This document shows positions 1 through 9,225 of a DNA stretch of 64,000 nucleotides, piece by piece. The notes under the pieces are model-generated. The model had not been told where the DNA came from and ran no database searches. It was given only the letters and a program-made list of their open reading frames with translations. Position 1 is the stretch's first letter. Each line of letters begins with the position of its first letter. The stretch is from contig CABIZX010000001.1 of NCBI GenBank assembly GCA_902363375.1, forward strand, positions 248,001 to 312,000. The letters run 5' to 3'. The stretch comes from Clostridiaceae bacterium. Its GTDB lineage: Bacteria > Bacillota > Clostridia > Clostridiales > Clostridiaceae. The position numbers were made by a program, and so were the translations under genes.

Positions 1-1
1 G

Positions 2-775
2 ATGGCTATATTCCTTCAAGGGTGTAATTACAACTGCCTTTATTGTCATAATCCAGAAACTATAAATAGGTGTATTAACTGTGGAGAATGCGTGCCAGCT
101 TGCGAATATGGAGCTTTAGCTATGATAGATGGTAAGGTGGAATATGATATTGATAAGTGTGTAAATTGTGATTGCTGTGTTGCTACTTGTAAAAGAAACA
201 GTAGTCCTAAGATAACAAAAATAACTGCTTCAGAATTAATAAAGAAGGTCGAAAAAGTTAAATATTTTATTTCAGGTATAACAGTTTCAGGAGGAGAATG
301 TACCCTTCAAAGAGACTTTTTAAAAGAATTATTTACAGAAGTTAAAAAACTTGGATTAACAACGTTTATAGATACTAATGGATCTACGCCAATATATAGG
401 GATAAAGAACTTTTAGAAGTAACAGATAAAACTATGATAGATTTAAAAGCATTTAAACCAGAGGAAAATAAAAGGCTTACAGGTATGATAAATGATACAG
501 TTATAGAGAATATAAGAGAACTTGGAAAGGCTGATAAGATATATGAAATTAGAACAGTAGTAGTACCAGGGGTGCTGGATAATAAATACACTGTTGATAT
601 GGGAAGTAAGCTATTAGCTGAAATAAATCCTAGTATTCAGTATAAGCTAATTAAATATAGACCTATGGGCGTAAGAAAAGAGCTGCTTGAAACCACAGTA
701 CCTACTAATGATTACATGAAAGAGCTAGAGGCTATAGTTAAAGCTAATGGATGTTTAAATACTATAATAGTTTAG
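2..775 (+). CDS. yjjW: YjjW-type glycine radical enzyme activase, 5' end outside window
   Basis: Radical SAM activase that would install the glycyl radical on a partner enzyme of the YjjI type; the partner is not in this window and would be expected just upstream. The visible protein opens with the radical SAM motif CNYNCLYC (Cys8, Cys12, Cys15), followed by two ferredoxin-like clusters (CINCGECVPAC and CVNCDCCVATC, residues 24-63), the domain order of glycyl-radical activases. SGGE at about residue 97 fits the SAM-binding GGE motif. The family normally has about 20 residues before the motif, and the frame is open to the window edge, so the ATG at base 2 is probably internal. Family assignment is good; the substrate of the partner cannot be deduced. 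Confidence 0.8.
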   Translation: MAIFLQGCNYNCLYCHNPETINRCINCGECVPACEYGALAMIDGKVEYDIDKCVNCDCCVATCKRNSSPKITKITASELIKKVEKVKYFISGITVSGGECTLQRDFLKELFTEVKKLGLTTFIDTNGSTPIYRDKELLEVTDKTMIDLKAFKPEENKRLTGMINDTVIENIRELGKADKIYEIRTVVVPGVLDNKYTVDMGSKLLAEINPSIQYKLIKYRPMGVRKELLETTVPTNDYMKELEAIVKANGCLNTIIV

Positions 776-854
776 TTATAATATCAAATAGAAACATAGC
801 AAGATAATTTCAGGATTTACATGATATTTTCTTGTGATTTATTCAAAAAGGGGT

Positions 855-888
855 AAAGCTACAATTCAAATACTTGAATTGTAGCTTT
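855..888. terminator. Bidirectional terminator-like hairpin
   Basis: Perfect 15-bp inverted repeat (arm AAAGCTACAATTCAA) with a 4-nt loop, between convergent yjjW and the Na/Pi symporter gene. The U-tail is short on both strands, so efficiency is uncertain. Confidence 0.5.
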
Positions 889-920
889 AAAAATGTTTAT
901 AAATTTATTTTAGGGAGATA

Positions 921-2549
921 TTATAGTTCAGAAAGTATTTCAGCGATATTAACAGCGTGATCGCCAACTCTTTCAAGATTACTAATAATATCTAAGAACA
1001 TAGCACCTACTGTAGCGCTGCATACGCCAGTATTTAATCTTCCAATATGAGAAGATTTTAAGCTTTTTTCTAAGGAGTCTATTTCACTTTCTATAGATCT
1101 AACAGACATGGCCTTTTCTTGGGTATAGTGAGAAAAACAATCTATACTATACTCTAGAGAGCTTATACATAACTTGGACATCAAATCAAGTTCGTCCATA
1201 GCAGCACTTGAAAAATCAATATTTTTTGCATTCTTTTCCATGGCCCAATCAGCTATATTTTCAGCATGATCGCCTATACGTTCTATGTCATTTACTACAT
1301 GGAAGTAGGAAGCTAAAACCGATCTTTGTTCATCTCCAATATCTGAGTTAGAGAGTTTTACCAAGTATTTTGTTATATCAGTTTCAAGAATGTTTATCAA
1401 AGATTCATTTTTATACACTGTGTTTATCACATCTAGATTACCTTCAGTGAATCCCTTTAAGGCTGTTTCTAGATTTTCTTTTGCTAAATTTCCCATTCTA
1501 ACAATTTCATTTGTACATTGTCCAAAAGCTATTGTAGGTGTCTCTAATAATCTATCATCTATATATTTAACTCCAACAACTTCCTTTTCATCTTCACCAG
1601 GAAGTATAAAATTAACTAATCCTACTAAATATTTAGTAAATGGTAATAGTAAGATAGTATTTATTATATTAAATATTGTATGAGCATTAGCAATTTGCTT
1701 AGCTACCACTTCACCACTTACTCCAGGAGTAATAGCTGTTACAGTAGTTAACAGTAAGTGTGAAATTGGTGGAACTAAGAATATAATACTACCAATTACA
1801 TTGAAAAATAAGTGAATCAAAGCTGCTTTTTTAGCAGTTTTAGAAGTTCCTACACAGGATAATAGAGCAGTTACGCAAGTACCTATGTTTGTACCATACA
1901 AAATTGGTATAGCAACATCAATTGGAAGACTTCCAACAGAAGCTAGAGCAACAAGAATTCCAGTAACAGCAGAAGAACTTTGAATTATTGCTGTTATACA
2001 TAGTCCTAGTAAAAGACCTAAGATTGTTTTACCTTTTAAGCTTAATATAAGTTGTGTAAATATCTGTGATTCTCTTAATGGTGTCATAGCGTCAGACATT
2101 AGAGTAAGACCTAAGAAGAGTACACCAAAACCAAGAGCTATATTACCACTTTCTTTAAAATTCTTGCTTTTAGAGAAAAGAACTAGAATAGCACCAACAG
2201 CAATGAATACTGGTGTAATTGCACTAAAATCAAAAGTAATAAGTTGAGCAGTAACTGTTGTTCCAATATTAGCTCCCATAATTACATAAGCAGCTTGAAA
2301 TAAATTCATAAGACCTGCATTTACAAATCCTACTATCATAACGGTTACAGCACTACTACTTTGAATTATTCCTGTAACGATAGTTCCAGTTAAGACTCCT
2401 TTAATTGGGTTTGATGTAATTTTATCGAAAATACCCTTTAGTTTTTCTCCTGCTAGATTCTCAAGACCATCTCCCATGATTTTCATTCCATAAAGAAATA
2501 ATCCGATGCCTCCAAAGAGATTAATAAGTAAAGTTAACGTTTCTAGCAT
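921..2549 (-). CDS. Na/Pi cotransporter family protein (NptA/YjbB type with PhoU-like C-terminus), copy 1
   Basis: Inner-membrane sodium-dependent phosphate transporter of the PNaS family. The N-terminal about 330 residues hold two inverted repeats, each with the signature QSSSA (QSSSAVTVMIVG and QSSSAVTGILVA), and about eight membrane segments. The last about 200 residues form a soluble PhoU-like helical domain with the conserved DIERIGDHAENIA and NLERVGDHAVNIAEIL helices. The start at 2549 is chosen because GGAGG lies just upstream; the frame is open for 19 more codons without a ribosome site. It is highly similar to the next gene (2782-4407), so the two are tandem duplicates. A TTAACA repeat array (2631-2689) about 80-140 bp upstream suggests phosphate-starvation control. 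Confidence 0.88.
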   Translation of the reverse strand: MLETLTLLINLFGGIGLFLYGMKIMGDGLENLAGEKLKGIFDKITSNPIKGVLTGTIVTGIIQSSSAVTVMIVGFVNAGLMNLFQAAYVIMGANIGTTVTAQLITFDFSAITPVFIAVGAILVLFSKSKNFKESGNIALGFGVLFLGLTLMSDAMTPLRESQIFTQLILSLKGKTILGLLLGLCITAIIQSSSAVTGILVALASVGSLPIDVAIPILYGTNIGTCVTALLSCVGTSKTAKKAALIHLFFNVIGSIIFLVPPISHLLLTTVTAITPGVSGEVVAKQIANAHTIFNIINTILLLPFTKYLVGLVNFILPGEDEKEVVGVKYIDDRLLETPTIAFGQCTNEIVRMGNLAKENLETALKGFTEGNLDVINTVYKNESLINILETDITKYLVKLSNSDIGDEQRSVLASYFHVVNDIERIGDHAENIADWAMEKNAKNIDFSSAAMDELDLMSKLCISSLEYSIDCFSHYTQEKAMSVRSIESEIDSLEKSLKSSHIGRLNTGVCSATVGAMFLDIISNLERVGDHAVNIAEILSEL

Positions 2550-2630
2550 AAGTAACCTCCATCGGTTTTTATAATTTCTATAATTAAGATACAATATAAA
2601 AAGCACAATGTTAATAGGATTTGAAGCTAT

Positions 2631-2689
2631 TTAACAGGACGTAAAGAAGAATTAACAACAGATAAAGAGAAGTTAACGTAGATTTAACA
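2631..2689 (-). promoter_or_regulatory. PHO-box-like TTAACA direct-repeat array, copy 1
   Basis: Hexamers TTAACA, TTAACA, TTAACG and TTAACA (plus-strand spelling) start at 2631, 2652, 2673 and 2684, spaced 21, 21 and 11 bp. Bacillus PhoP binds TTAACA-like hexamers repeated every 11 bp. A similar array precedes the paralogous gene at about the same distance. Binding is inferred. Confidence 0.55.
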
Positions 2690-2716
2690 AAGGAAAAATT
2701 AATTTTATATAAATAG

Positions 2717-2763
2717 AAAAAGCTATAATTCTAAGAGTTTTAATCCTAAAATTATAGCTTTTT
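2717..2763 (-). terminator. Terminator of Na/Pi symporter copy 2
   Basis: 14-bp inverted repeat (AAAAAGCTATAATT) followed on the minus strand by TTTTTCTATTT. It separates the two symporter genes, so each probably has its own promoter. Confidence 0.7.
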
Positions 2764-2781
2764 ATAAGAATATTTTTTGGG

Positions 2782-4407
2782 CTAAGCTTGAGAAAGTATT
2801 TCGGCAATGTTAACAGAATGGTCACCGACTCTTTCAAGGTTACTTATAAGATCTAAGAATATAGTACCCACAACGGCATCACATTTACCGCTATTTAATC
2901 TTTTAATATGAGATACTTTTAAATCTTTTTCTAAGGAGTCTATTTTTTCTTCGAGCTCTCTTACATTCATAGCCTTTTCATAAGTGTAATCTGAGAAACA
3001 CTCTATACTGTGTTCTAGTGCGTCTATACAGGTGTTTACCATTAAGCTAAGATCTTCAACGGCATCCTTAGAAAATTTAATGTTCTTAGATAATTTTTCT
3101 CTAGCTAAGTCAGCAATATTTTCAGCATGGTCTCCAATACGTTCTATATCATTAACAGCATGAAAATATGCAGCTATAGCAGTCCTTTGATCATCTCCAA
3201 TATCAGAATTGGAGAGTTTAACTAAATATTTAGTTATATCTGTCTCTAACATATTTATAAGATTTTCATTCTTATAGACTTTATCTATTGAGTCTGTATT
3301 ATTTTCAATAAAACCATCTATGGCAGCTTTTAAATTATCCTTAGCTATAGTACCCATTCTAATAATCTCATTGGTTGCTTGACCAAAGGCTATAGTAGGA
3401 GTTTCTAGTAATCTGTCATCTATATATTTAATTTCAACAATATCTTTTTCATCTTCACCAGGAAGTATAAAGTTAACTAAAGCTACTAGATACTTTGTAA
3501 ATGGTAGTAATAGTATGGTGTTAATTACATTAAATATTGTATGAGCATTAGCAATTTGTTTTGCTACAACTTCACCAGCTACACCTGGAGTAATAGTCGT
3601 TACTGTAGTTAATAATAAATTAGAAATTGGTGGTATTAAGAATATTACGCTACCAATTACATTGAAGGAAAGGTGAATTAATGCTGCCTTCTTAGCGGTT
3701 TTAGTAGTTCCTAAACAAGAGATCAGCGCAGTAACACAAGTACCTATATTAGTACCATATAAGATTGGAATAGCTATATCGATTGGAATACTTCCAACAG
3801 AAGCTAAAGCAACTAAAATTCCAGTAACTGCAGAAGAACTTTGAATTATAGCAGTCATACCGATTCCAAGTAAAAGACCTAAGATTGTATGTCCCTTTAA
3901 ACCTAGAATAAGGTTAGTAAACACAGGTGATTCCCTAAGTGGTGACATAGCATCAGACATTAGAGTAAGACCTAAAAATAGAATACCAAAACCTAGAATT
4001 ATGTTTCCTGATTCTCTAGAATTTTTATTTTTAGTAAATAGTACTAGTATAGCTCCAATAGCAATGAATATAGGGACTATAGCATCAAAATCAAATGTGA
4101 TTAATTGAGCTGTTATAGTGGTTCCAATATTGGCACCCATGATTACATAGGCTGCTTGAGTTAAGTTCATAATGCCGGCATTTACAAATCCGACTATCAT
4201 AACGGTTACAGCACTACTACTTTGAATTATAGCAGTTACTATAGCTCCAGTTGCTACACCTTTAATTGGGTTTGACGTAATTTTGTCAAAAATCCCCTTT
4301 AGTTTTTCACCGGCTAGGTTTTCAAGACCATCCCCCATGATTTTCATACCATATAGGAAAATTCCAAGTCCTCCTAAAAGGTTGATAATTAAAAATAATG
4401 ATTCCAT
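2782..4407 (-). CDS. Na/Pi cotransporter family protein (NptA/YjbB type with PhoU-like C-terminus), copy 2
   Basis: Paralogue of the gene at 921-2549, colinear along its whole length (541 residues): two QSSSA repeats in the membrane part (QSSSAVTVMIVG, QSSSAVTGILVA) and a PhoU-like C-terminal domain with NDIERIGDHAENIAD and NLERVGDHSVNIAEIL. Expected to import phosphate with sodium, the PhoU-like domain probably regulatory. The ATG at 4407 is preceded by GGAGG at a normal distance. The copies diverge mostly in the PhoU-like domain, which may give them different control. A TTAACA repeat array lies at 4504-4541. Confidence 0.88.
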   Translation of the reverse strand: MESLFLIINLLGGLGIFLYGMKIMGDGLENLAGEKLKGIFDKITSNPIKGVATGAIVTAIIQSSSAVTVMIVGFVNAGIMNLTQAAYVIMGANIGTTITAQLITFDFDAIVPIFIAIGAILVLFTKNKNSRESGNIILGFGILFLGLTLMSDAMSPLRESPVFTNLILGLKGHTILGLLLGIGMTAIIQSSSAVTGILVALASVGSIPIDIAIPILYGTNIGTCVTALISCLGTTKTAKKAALIHLSFNVIGSVIFLIPPISNLLLTTVTTITPGVAGEVVAKQIANAHTIFNVINTILLLPFTKYLVALVNFILPGEDEKDIVEIKYIDDRLLETPTIAFGQATNEIIRMGTIAKDNLKAAIDGFIENNTDSIDKVYKNENLINMLETDITKYLVKLSNSDIGDDQRTAIAAYFHAVNDIERIGDHAENIADLAREKLSKNIKFSKDAVEDLSLMVNTCIDALEHSIECFSDYTYEKAMNVRELEEKIDSLEKDLKVSHIKRLNSGKCDAVVGTIFLDLISNLERVGDHSVNIAEILSQA

Positions 4408-4503
4408 AGTGGTAAACCTCCAGTAAATAATTATGTATTTAAAAAAGCATTCAAATTAAAGATACAATGAAATTAAATTTATAGTAAGAGAAAAGCACTT
4501 TAT

Positions 4504-4541
4504 TTAACAATAATTAATTTAAAATTAACTTAAATTTAACA
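4504..4541 (-). promoter_or_regulatory. PHO-box-like TTAACA direct-repeat array, copy 2
   Basis: TTAACA, TTAACT and TTAACA start at 4504, 4525 and 4536 (spacing 21 then 11 bp), the same spacing as the last three hexamers of the first array. It is 97-134 bp upstream of the symporter start. Confidence 0.55.
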
Positions 4542-4666
4542 TAAAGTAGTTTTATAGAAGCTTCATAAGATTATTTTGTGTATTTTATAAAGAAATAATG
4601 TATATAATAGAGAAGGAATGCTTAAAGAAGTATAGAATTATATAATATAAGAAAGGATGTGGGCTT

Positions 4667-5113
4667 ATGGAATTTAATGATATAATAAAGAAAGTAAAAA
4701 AGACTGAATATTTAGGATACTTTGATGTGATTGATCATAGAGAATGTATTAAAAATCTAGTTATTTTTGAAAGTGAAGCTGATAAACTTGAAAAAGATAT
4801 TCCAGAACCATGGTTTGTAAGGAAAAAAGAATTCGATCGTGCGAAAGATAATTCGCTAACTTTAGTTAAAATAAATATATTTAATAGAGTGGCAGATGCT
4901 ATAGATGATATGGTGGCGTATGATAATATAAATGAAAATGATATTGAACTATTAAAAAAATATCCAGAGATTACAAAACGCATTATGGAAAGAAAGTATG
5001 CAGATTTAGATAAAAGTATTAGTAAAATTAAAGAAGATAAAAAAGGTAAGTTAATTCCAATAATGAATAAAGCTAAAACTTGTCTTGAGGAGATTGGAAG
5101 AAAACTTAGTTAA
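4667..5113 (+). CDS. Hypothetical protein, 148 residues
   Basis: Not recognised. A soluble, highly charged, mostly helical protein with many Lys, Asp and Glu residues and no signal peptide or membrane segment. It has one Cys, near the C-terminus, and a PEPWF stretch near residue 46. The ATG at 4667 has AAGGATGTGGGCTT upstream, a reasonable ribosome site. It stands alone, divergent from the symporter gene, so its upstream region is shared with the second TTAACA array. Confidence 0.7.
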   Translation: MEFNDIIKKVKKTEYLGYFDVIDHRECIKNLVIFESEADKLEKDIPEPWFVRKKEFDRAKDNSLTLVKINIFNRVADAIDDMVAYDNINENDIELLKKYPEITKRIMERKYADLDKSISKIKEDKKGKLIPIMNKAKTCLEEIGRKLS

Positions 5114-5205
5114 ATATAGAAAGACAATGAAATGAATATTGCGAAAATATGCTAAAATCTTGAAATTACACATTTTAAAAGATATAATTAAAGAAGAAAA
5201 TTAGT

Positions 5206-5247
5206 GAGACAGTTCGTAAGCCTCCTGTCTTTAAATAAAACTACGGC
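5206..5247 (+). promoter_or_regulatory. preQ1-I-like riboswitch aptamer
   Basis: Compact H-type pseudoknot. P1 is AGACAG (5207-5212) with CTGTCT (5225-5230); the 12-nt loop ends in a C directly before the 3' arm, the position of the preQ1-pairing cytosine. The A-rich tail TTAAATAAAACTACGG follows, and loop TCGTA (5214-5218) can pair with tail TACGG (5242-5246). The next gene is a QueT transporter, the classic preQ1 riboswitch target. The aptamer is unusually far (about 470 nt) from that start codon. Confidence 0.6.
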
Positions 5248-5428
5248 ATTGAAATCTTTTAATTAAATTCTTAAGAAAAGTTCAAAACTGTTTTAATTTT
5301 ACTTTATTGAAAATTATTATAGAGATATAAGGTATATAGATGATTATTTATTAAATTAAAGGTTTAATCTAGTAAATACAATTTATAACTTTACGATTTT
5401 TTGAGCTTTACTTATATGCAAAGATTAC

Positions 5429-5463
5429 AAGGCTGTCATTAGTTTGGCAGCTTTTATTTTTTC
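5429..5463 (+). terminator. Terminator-like hairpin in the queT leader
   Basis: GCTGTC pairs with GGCAGC (one G-U) around an 8-nt loop, followed by TTTTATTTTTT. It lies between the preQ1-like aptamer and queT and could be its expression platform, or could end the leader RNA. The rest of 5248-5716 shows no gene. Confidence 0.5.
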
Positions 5464-5716
5464 TATGGATATTAACAAGTGATAAATATTTTATCTTATA
5501 GAATTAGTATAATTTTAGCTTAAATAAGTAGATAATGGATACTTTGAGATAAAGATAAGTAAAATGCTGAGTTAAAGATAGGTGCAGAGCTAGTGAGGTG
5601 ACATAGCTAGACTCATTATTTTATTAGTAGATTTATAGAGTTTTGTAAAGAAAACTAATATGAATCTAGTAAGGCAAAGAACTTACACTATAAAAAATGA
5701 GGAGGGTATTATATTT

Positions 5717-6244
5717 ATGAATACTAGCAACAAAACTAAGAAATTATTAAAAATGGCATTAATTATAGCTGCTTATGTAGCGGTTACTGCTGTTATCGCA
5801 CCTTTTGCCTTTGGAAATATTCAATTTAGAATCTCAGAGGTATTAGTACTTTTGGCATTTATAGATCCACTATATATTCCAGCCTTAACTATAGGATGTG
5901 CTATAGCTAATTTATTGCTTAGCCCTATGGCAATAGTTGATGCTATATTTGGAAGTTTAGCTACGTTAATAGCTTTAGTATTAATTTGGCAAACTAAAAA
6001 GTTATTAGCTAGAAAAGATGGATATAACAATACATTTGTATTATTTATAGCATCTTTATGGGCAACTATATCAAATGCTTTAATTGTAGGTGCTGAACTT
6101 TACTATATGTTAAAACTACCATTTTGGTTCTCAGCTTTGGAAGTTGCTATAGGAGAATTTGTAGTAGTTTCTATTATTGGAGTTTCAGTATTTAAGTTTA
6201 TTCTTAAAAATGAGAATTTAAGTGATAAGTTAAAGTTTAACTAG
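5717..6244 (+). CDS. queT: QueT family transporter (queuosine precursor substrate-binding component)
   Basis: 175-residue integral membrane protein of the QueT family, thought to be the S-component of an ECF transporter that takes up preQ1 or preQ0. The hydrophobic sequence gives five to six membrane segments. The family pattern is visible as FAFGNIQFRISEVLVLLAF near the N-terminus and LLLSPMAIVDAIFGSLATL further on. The start at 5717 is chosen because GAGGAGGG lies 8-10 nt upstream; the frame is open for 19 more codons, but those (MNLVRQRTYT) are polar and overlap the ribosome site. No shared ECF energizing module is nearby, as is usual for group II ECF systems. The upstream preQ1-like aptamer supports the function. 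Confidence 0.85.
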   Translation: MNTSNKTKKLLKMALIIAAYVAVTAVIAPFAFGNIQFRISEVLVLLAFIDPLYIPALTIGCAIANLLLSPMAIVDAIFGSLATLIALVLIWQTKKLLARKDGYNNTFVLFIASLWATISNALIVGAELYYMLKLPFWFSALEVAIGEFVVVSIIGVSVFKFILKNENLSDKLKFN

Positions 6245-6345
6245 AGTCTATAGAAGATCTATTTAATTATTTAAAATATTTATCATAGTTTAGCAGAGTA
6301 TGATAAATATTAGGGATTTGAGAAATATATAATATTATAATAATG

Positions 6346-6379
6346 AAAACCTAGGTATACTTATGCTTAGGTTTTTTTA
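6346..6379 (+). terminator. queT terminator
   Basis: AAAACCTA pairs with TAGGTTTT, followed by a T-run to 6377. Confidence 0.7.
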
Positions 6380-6493
6380 TATTAATTAAATTTATTATAA
6401 AAATCTTAAGAATTTTGTAACCAAGTACTAACTTAATTGTATTAGAATAATTAAGTAGGATAAATATAATTAAGAAACAAAAGAGGGATTGCT

Positions 6494-7279
6494 ATGAACA
6501 AAAGAAGCATTGAAACTATAACTTTTGCAGGAGTAATAGTAGCCATAATAATAGTAACAATTGCATATGTCATTGTAGATAAAGAAAAATATATTGCCAA
6601 TGAAGAACAAGAAATTCTGCTAGGACGGAAGTATTTGAAGCAGTTAGAAGATATGGATTTAAATGAAATAGAAAAGAAGGTTGCTAAGCATCATACTCAA
6701 GAAATAGATATAGAGAATAAAGACATTAATTTTTATAAGTTTTATGAAAATACAGTGTTTATGGGGGACTCTATTACAGAAGGTTTAGAGGAGATGAAAC
6801 TTATAAATGAGTATAATGTGATAAGTAATAAAGGTGATACCATAGTAAAAGCAAGAAAAAATATAGATAAACTTACATCTTTGCAACCTAAAAATATAGT
6901 GCTTTTATATGGAATGAACGATGTAATAGAGTTTGATGGAGGCGGACCTGGAGGTCCAGATAAGTTTAAAACTTTATATATAGAATTTGTAAATGAGATT
7001 AAATTAAAGTTGCCTAATTCTAAAATATATATACAAGCTCCACTACCAGTTATGGATAAGGCTGTGCAAACAAATGAGAGACTTACTAATGATAACTTAG
7101 ATGAGTTTAGAAAGTTAGCCTATGAAGTAAGTCAGGAGACTGGAGTTAATTATGTAGATATTGATGTATTAGTAAGAGACAAGAGTGAATTATATGAAGG
7201 AGATGGTATACATTTTAAATATGATTTCTATTTAAAGTGGTTAGCTTATTTACATCAGTTCATTACATCAAATAATTAG
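6494..7279 (+). CDS. SGNH/GDSL-type hydrolase, membrane anchored
   Basis: 261 residues. One N-terminal membrane helix (residues 9-28) anchors an extracellular SGNH hydrolase domain. Block I is FMGDSIT (Ser93 as nucleophile), GMND near residue 137 is the block III Asn region, and GDGIH near the C-terminus supplies the Asp-x-x-His pair. It begins a tightly packed operon with a DUF4358 protein, an MBOAT acyltransferase and a DHHW protein, so it probably acts on O-acetyl groups of an exported polysaccharide, as acetylesterase or acetyltransferase. The ATG has GAGGGATTGCT upstream. Confidence 0.8.
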   Translation: MNKRSIETITFAGVIVAIIIVTIAYVIVDKEKYIANEEQEILLGRKYLKQLEDMDLNEIEKKVAKHHTQEIDIENKDINFYKFYENTVFMGDSITEGLEEMKLINEYNVISNKGDTIVKARKNIDKLTSLQPKNIVLLYGMNDVIEFDGGGPGGPDKFKTLYIEFVNEIKLKLPNSKIYIQAPLPVMDKAVQTNERLTNDNLDEFRKLAYEVSQETGVNYVDIDVLVRDKSELYEGDGIHFKYDFYLKWLAYLHQFITSNN

Positions 7280-7288
7280 GAGATAAGT

Positions 7289-7771
7289 ATGAAAAATTAT
7301 AAAAATTATAAAAATTATTATTATATATTAGCAGTAGCAATACTAATTATATTTATAGCTCTATATCAGGTACTTAAGGTTGAGGACATAGATATGGATA
7401 GTCTAAGGCAAAGTCTTTCGCAGATTATAGACAGTGAACATATGGATATAGGGGATAGTTCAAAATTAAGAAAGTTATATTATATTAATAAAAATGAAGT
7501 TGAGGATTTTATTCTTTATTCACCTAAAAGCAATATGGATGCTAATGAAATACTTATATTAAAAGCAAAGAGTGAAGAAGATATAGATAAATTAAAAGTT
7601 AAAGTAGAAGGAAGAATAAAAAAACAATCAGATAGCTTTAAAAGCTATAGGCCAGAAGAATATGACATAATAAGTAACCGAGTATTAGATATAAAAGGAA
7701 AACACTTAATATTGATCATTTCAAGGGAGTCGGAAGAAATAGAAGCATTAATAAATAAAGAGTTTAAGTAG
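7289..7771 (+). CDS. DUF4358 domain-containing protein
   Basis: 160 residues: one N-terminal membrane helix (about residues 11-27) and a small extracellular domain that matches DUF4358 by overall pattern (short Tyr/Lys-rich start, helix, then a domain with KLYYINKNEVEDFILY). It starts 9 nt after the SGNH gene stop. Proteins of this family recur beside MBOAT/DHHW acetylation genes in Clostridia; their role is unknown. The N-terminus has a short tandem repeat (KNYKNYKNYYY) encoded by repeated AAATTATAA units. Confidence 0.7.
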   Translation: MKNYKNYKNYYYILAVAILIIFIALYQVLKVEDIDMDSLRQSLSQIIDSEHMDIGDSSKLRKLYYINKNEVEDFILYSPKSNMDANEILILKAKSEEDIDKLKVKVEGRIKKQSDSFKSYRPEEYDIISNRVLDIKGKHLILIISRESEEIEALINKEFK

Positions 7772-7799
7772 TAACTATATTTTAAATGGAGTGATTAAT

Positions 7800-9206
7800 T
7801 TGGTTTTCAGTAGTTTAATATTTTTATTTATATTTTTACCAGTTACATTAGTTATTTATTACATATCCCCTAGAAGTATTAAAAATTTAGTAATTCTTAT
7901 TGTAAGTTTAATTTTTTATGCTTGGGGAGAGCCAATATACATTTTTTTAATGATAGCATCAATTTTAATTGATTACATAGGTGGTGTCATGATAGAGGCA
8001 AGTAAAGATGATAAGGATAAACGAAGGTTTATATTTATTACAGTCATTGCTTTGAATTTAAGTTCTTTAATTTTCTTTAAATATTATGGGTTTTTAATAG
8101 AAAATATAAATGGAATTTTTGGCACTAATCTTCAAATAAGAAATTTACCATTGCCACTGGGAATTTCATTTTATACTTTTCAACTAATATCTTATATAGC
8201 AGATGTATATATGGGAAAGGTAGTTGCACAAAAAAATATAATTAGCTTTGGAGCATATATTACTATGTTCCCTCAATTAGTAGCAGGCCCAATTGTTCAG
8301 TATAAAGATGTAGAAAGTCAACTTAACAATAGAAGAGAGTCGATAGAAAAGTTTGGAGAGGGCGTTGAAAGGTTTATTGGAGGAATAGGAAAAAAGGTAC
8401 TTATTGCAAATAATATAGGGGTAATTTGGACAAATATTAAAGCTATGCCTATGGGAGAGTTATCTGTAATATCAGCATGGATAGGTATAATATCTTTTAC
8501 ACTTCAAATATATTTTGATTTTAGTGGGTATTCTGACATGGCAATAGGACTAGGAAAGATGTTTGGATTTGACTTTCTGGAGAATTTTAAGCATCCATAT
8601 ATGTCTAAGAGTATCAGTGAATTTTGGAGAAGATGGCATATATCTTTAGGTTCTTGGTTTAGAGACTATATATATATTCCCTTAGGTGGAAATAGAAGAG
8701 GATTAGCTATACAGTCTAGAAATTTGTTTATAGTTTGGTTTGCTACTGGGCTATGGCATGGTGCTAGCTGGAACTTTGTAATTTGGGGTCTGTATTTTGG
8801 AGTATTTATATTCCTAGAGAAAGTATTTCTAGGAAAGATACTAAAAAAAATACCAAGTTTTCTTGCACATATATATACCTTGCTTCTAGTAATTATAAGT
8901 TGGGTATTCTTTGATATGACTAAAGTTAAAGCTGCGTTAAGTTACATAAAAGTTTTATTTGGTATAGGGGATAATATATTTATGGATAATGTAGCTAGAT
9001 ATACTTTAAAAACTAATTTCATTATTTTAATAATAGCTATTCTTTGTTCTACACCCTTAGTTAGAAATTTAATTGTTTACCTAAAAAGTAAGTATAAATT
9101 AAAAGGTGTATCTATAGTAATAGCTATGAATATGTTAGTCTTAATTATAGCTACTGCTTATTTAGTTGGTGAAAGCTATAATCCTTTTCTATATTTTAGG
9201 TTTTAA
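7800..9206 (+). CDS. MBOAT family O-acyltransferase (AlgI-like)
   Basis: Polytopic membrane O-acyltransferase, about 468 residues, expected to move acetyl groups from a cytoplasmic donor to an extracellular glycan. Family landmarks: N-terminal MVFSSLIFLFIFLP, the block EFWRRWHISLGSWFRDY, IPLGGNR, and the catalytic His region LWHGASWNFVIWG. The TTG at 7800 is chosen over the GTG at 7791 because GGAGTG ends about 8 nt before it and because MVFSS is the standard family start. It lies inside the SGNH/DUF4358/MBOAT/DHHW operon. The closest models are alginate, cellulose and D-alanine acylation systems; which polymer is modified here cannot be told. Confidence 0.9.
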   Translation: MVFSSLIFLFIFLPVTLVIYYISPRSIKNLVILIVSLIFYAWGEPIYIFLMIASILIDYIGGVMIEASKDDKDKRRFIFITVIALNLSSLIFFKYYGFLIENINGIFGTNLQIRNLPLPLGISFYTFQLISYIADVYMGKVVAQKNIISFGAYITMFPQLVAGPIVQYKDVESQLNNRRESIEKFGEGVERFIGGIGKKVLIANNIGVIWTNIKAMPMGELSVISAWIGIISFTLQIYFDFSGYSDMAIGLGKMFGFDFLENFKHPYMSKSISEFWRRWHISLGSWFRDYIYIPLGGNRRGLAIQSRNLFIVWFATGLWHGASWNFVIWGLYFGVFIFLEKVFLGKILKKIPSFLAHIYTLLLVIISWVFFDMTKVKAALSYIKVLFGIGDNIFMDNVARYTLKTNFIILIIAILCSTPLVRNLIVYLKSKYKLKGVSIVIAMNMLVLIIATAYLVGESYNPFLYFRF

Positions 9207-9225
9207 AAAGAGCGGAGTGAGAGAA

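Noticed and set aside
5583..5625. Second riboswitch (preQ1-II or -III) just upstream of queT
   Set aside because: An AGCTA/TAGCT stem is visible, but no conserved core of either class could be matched.
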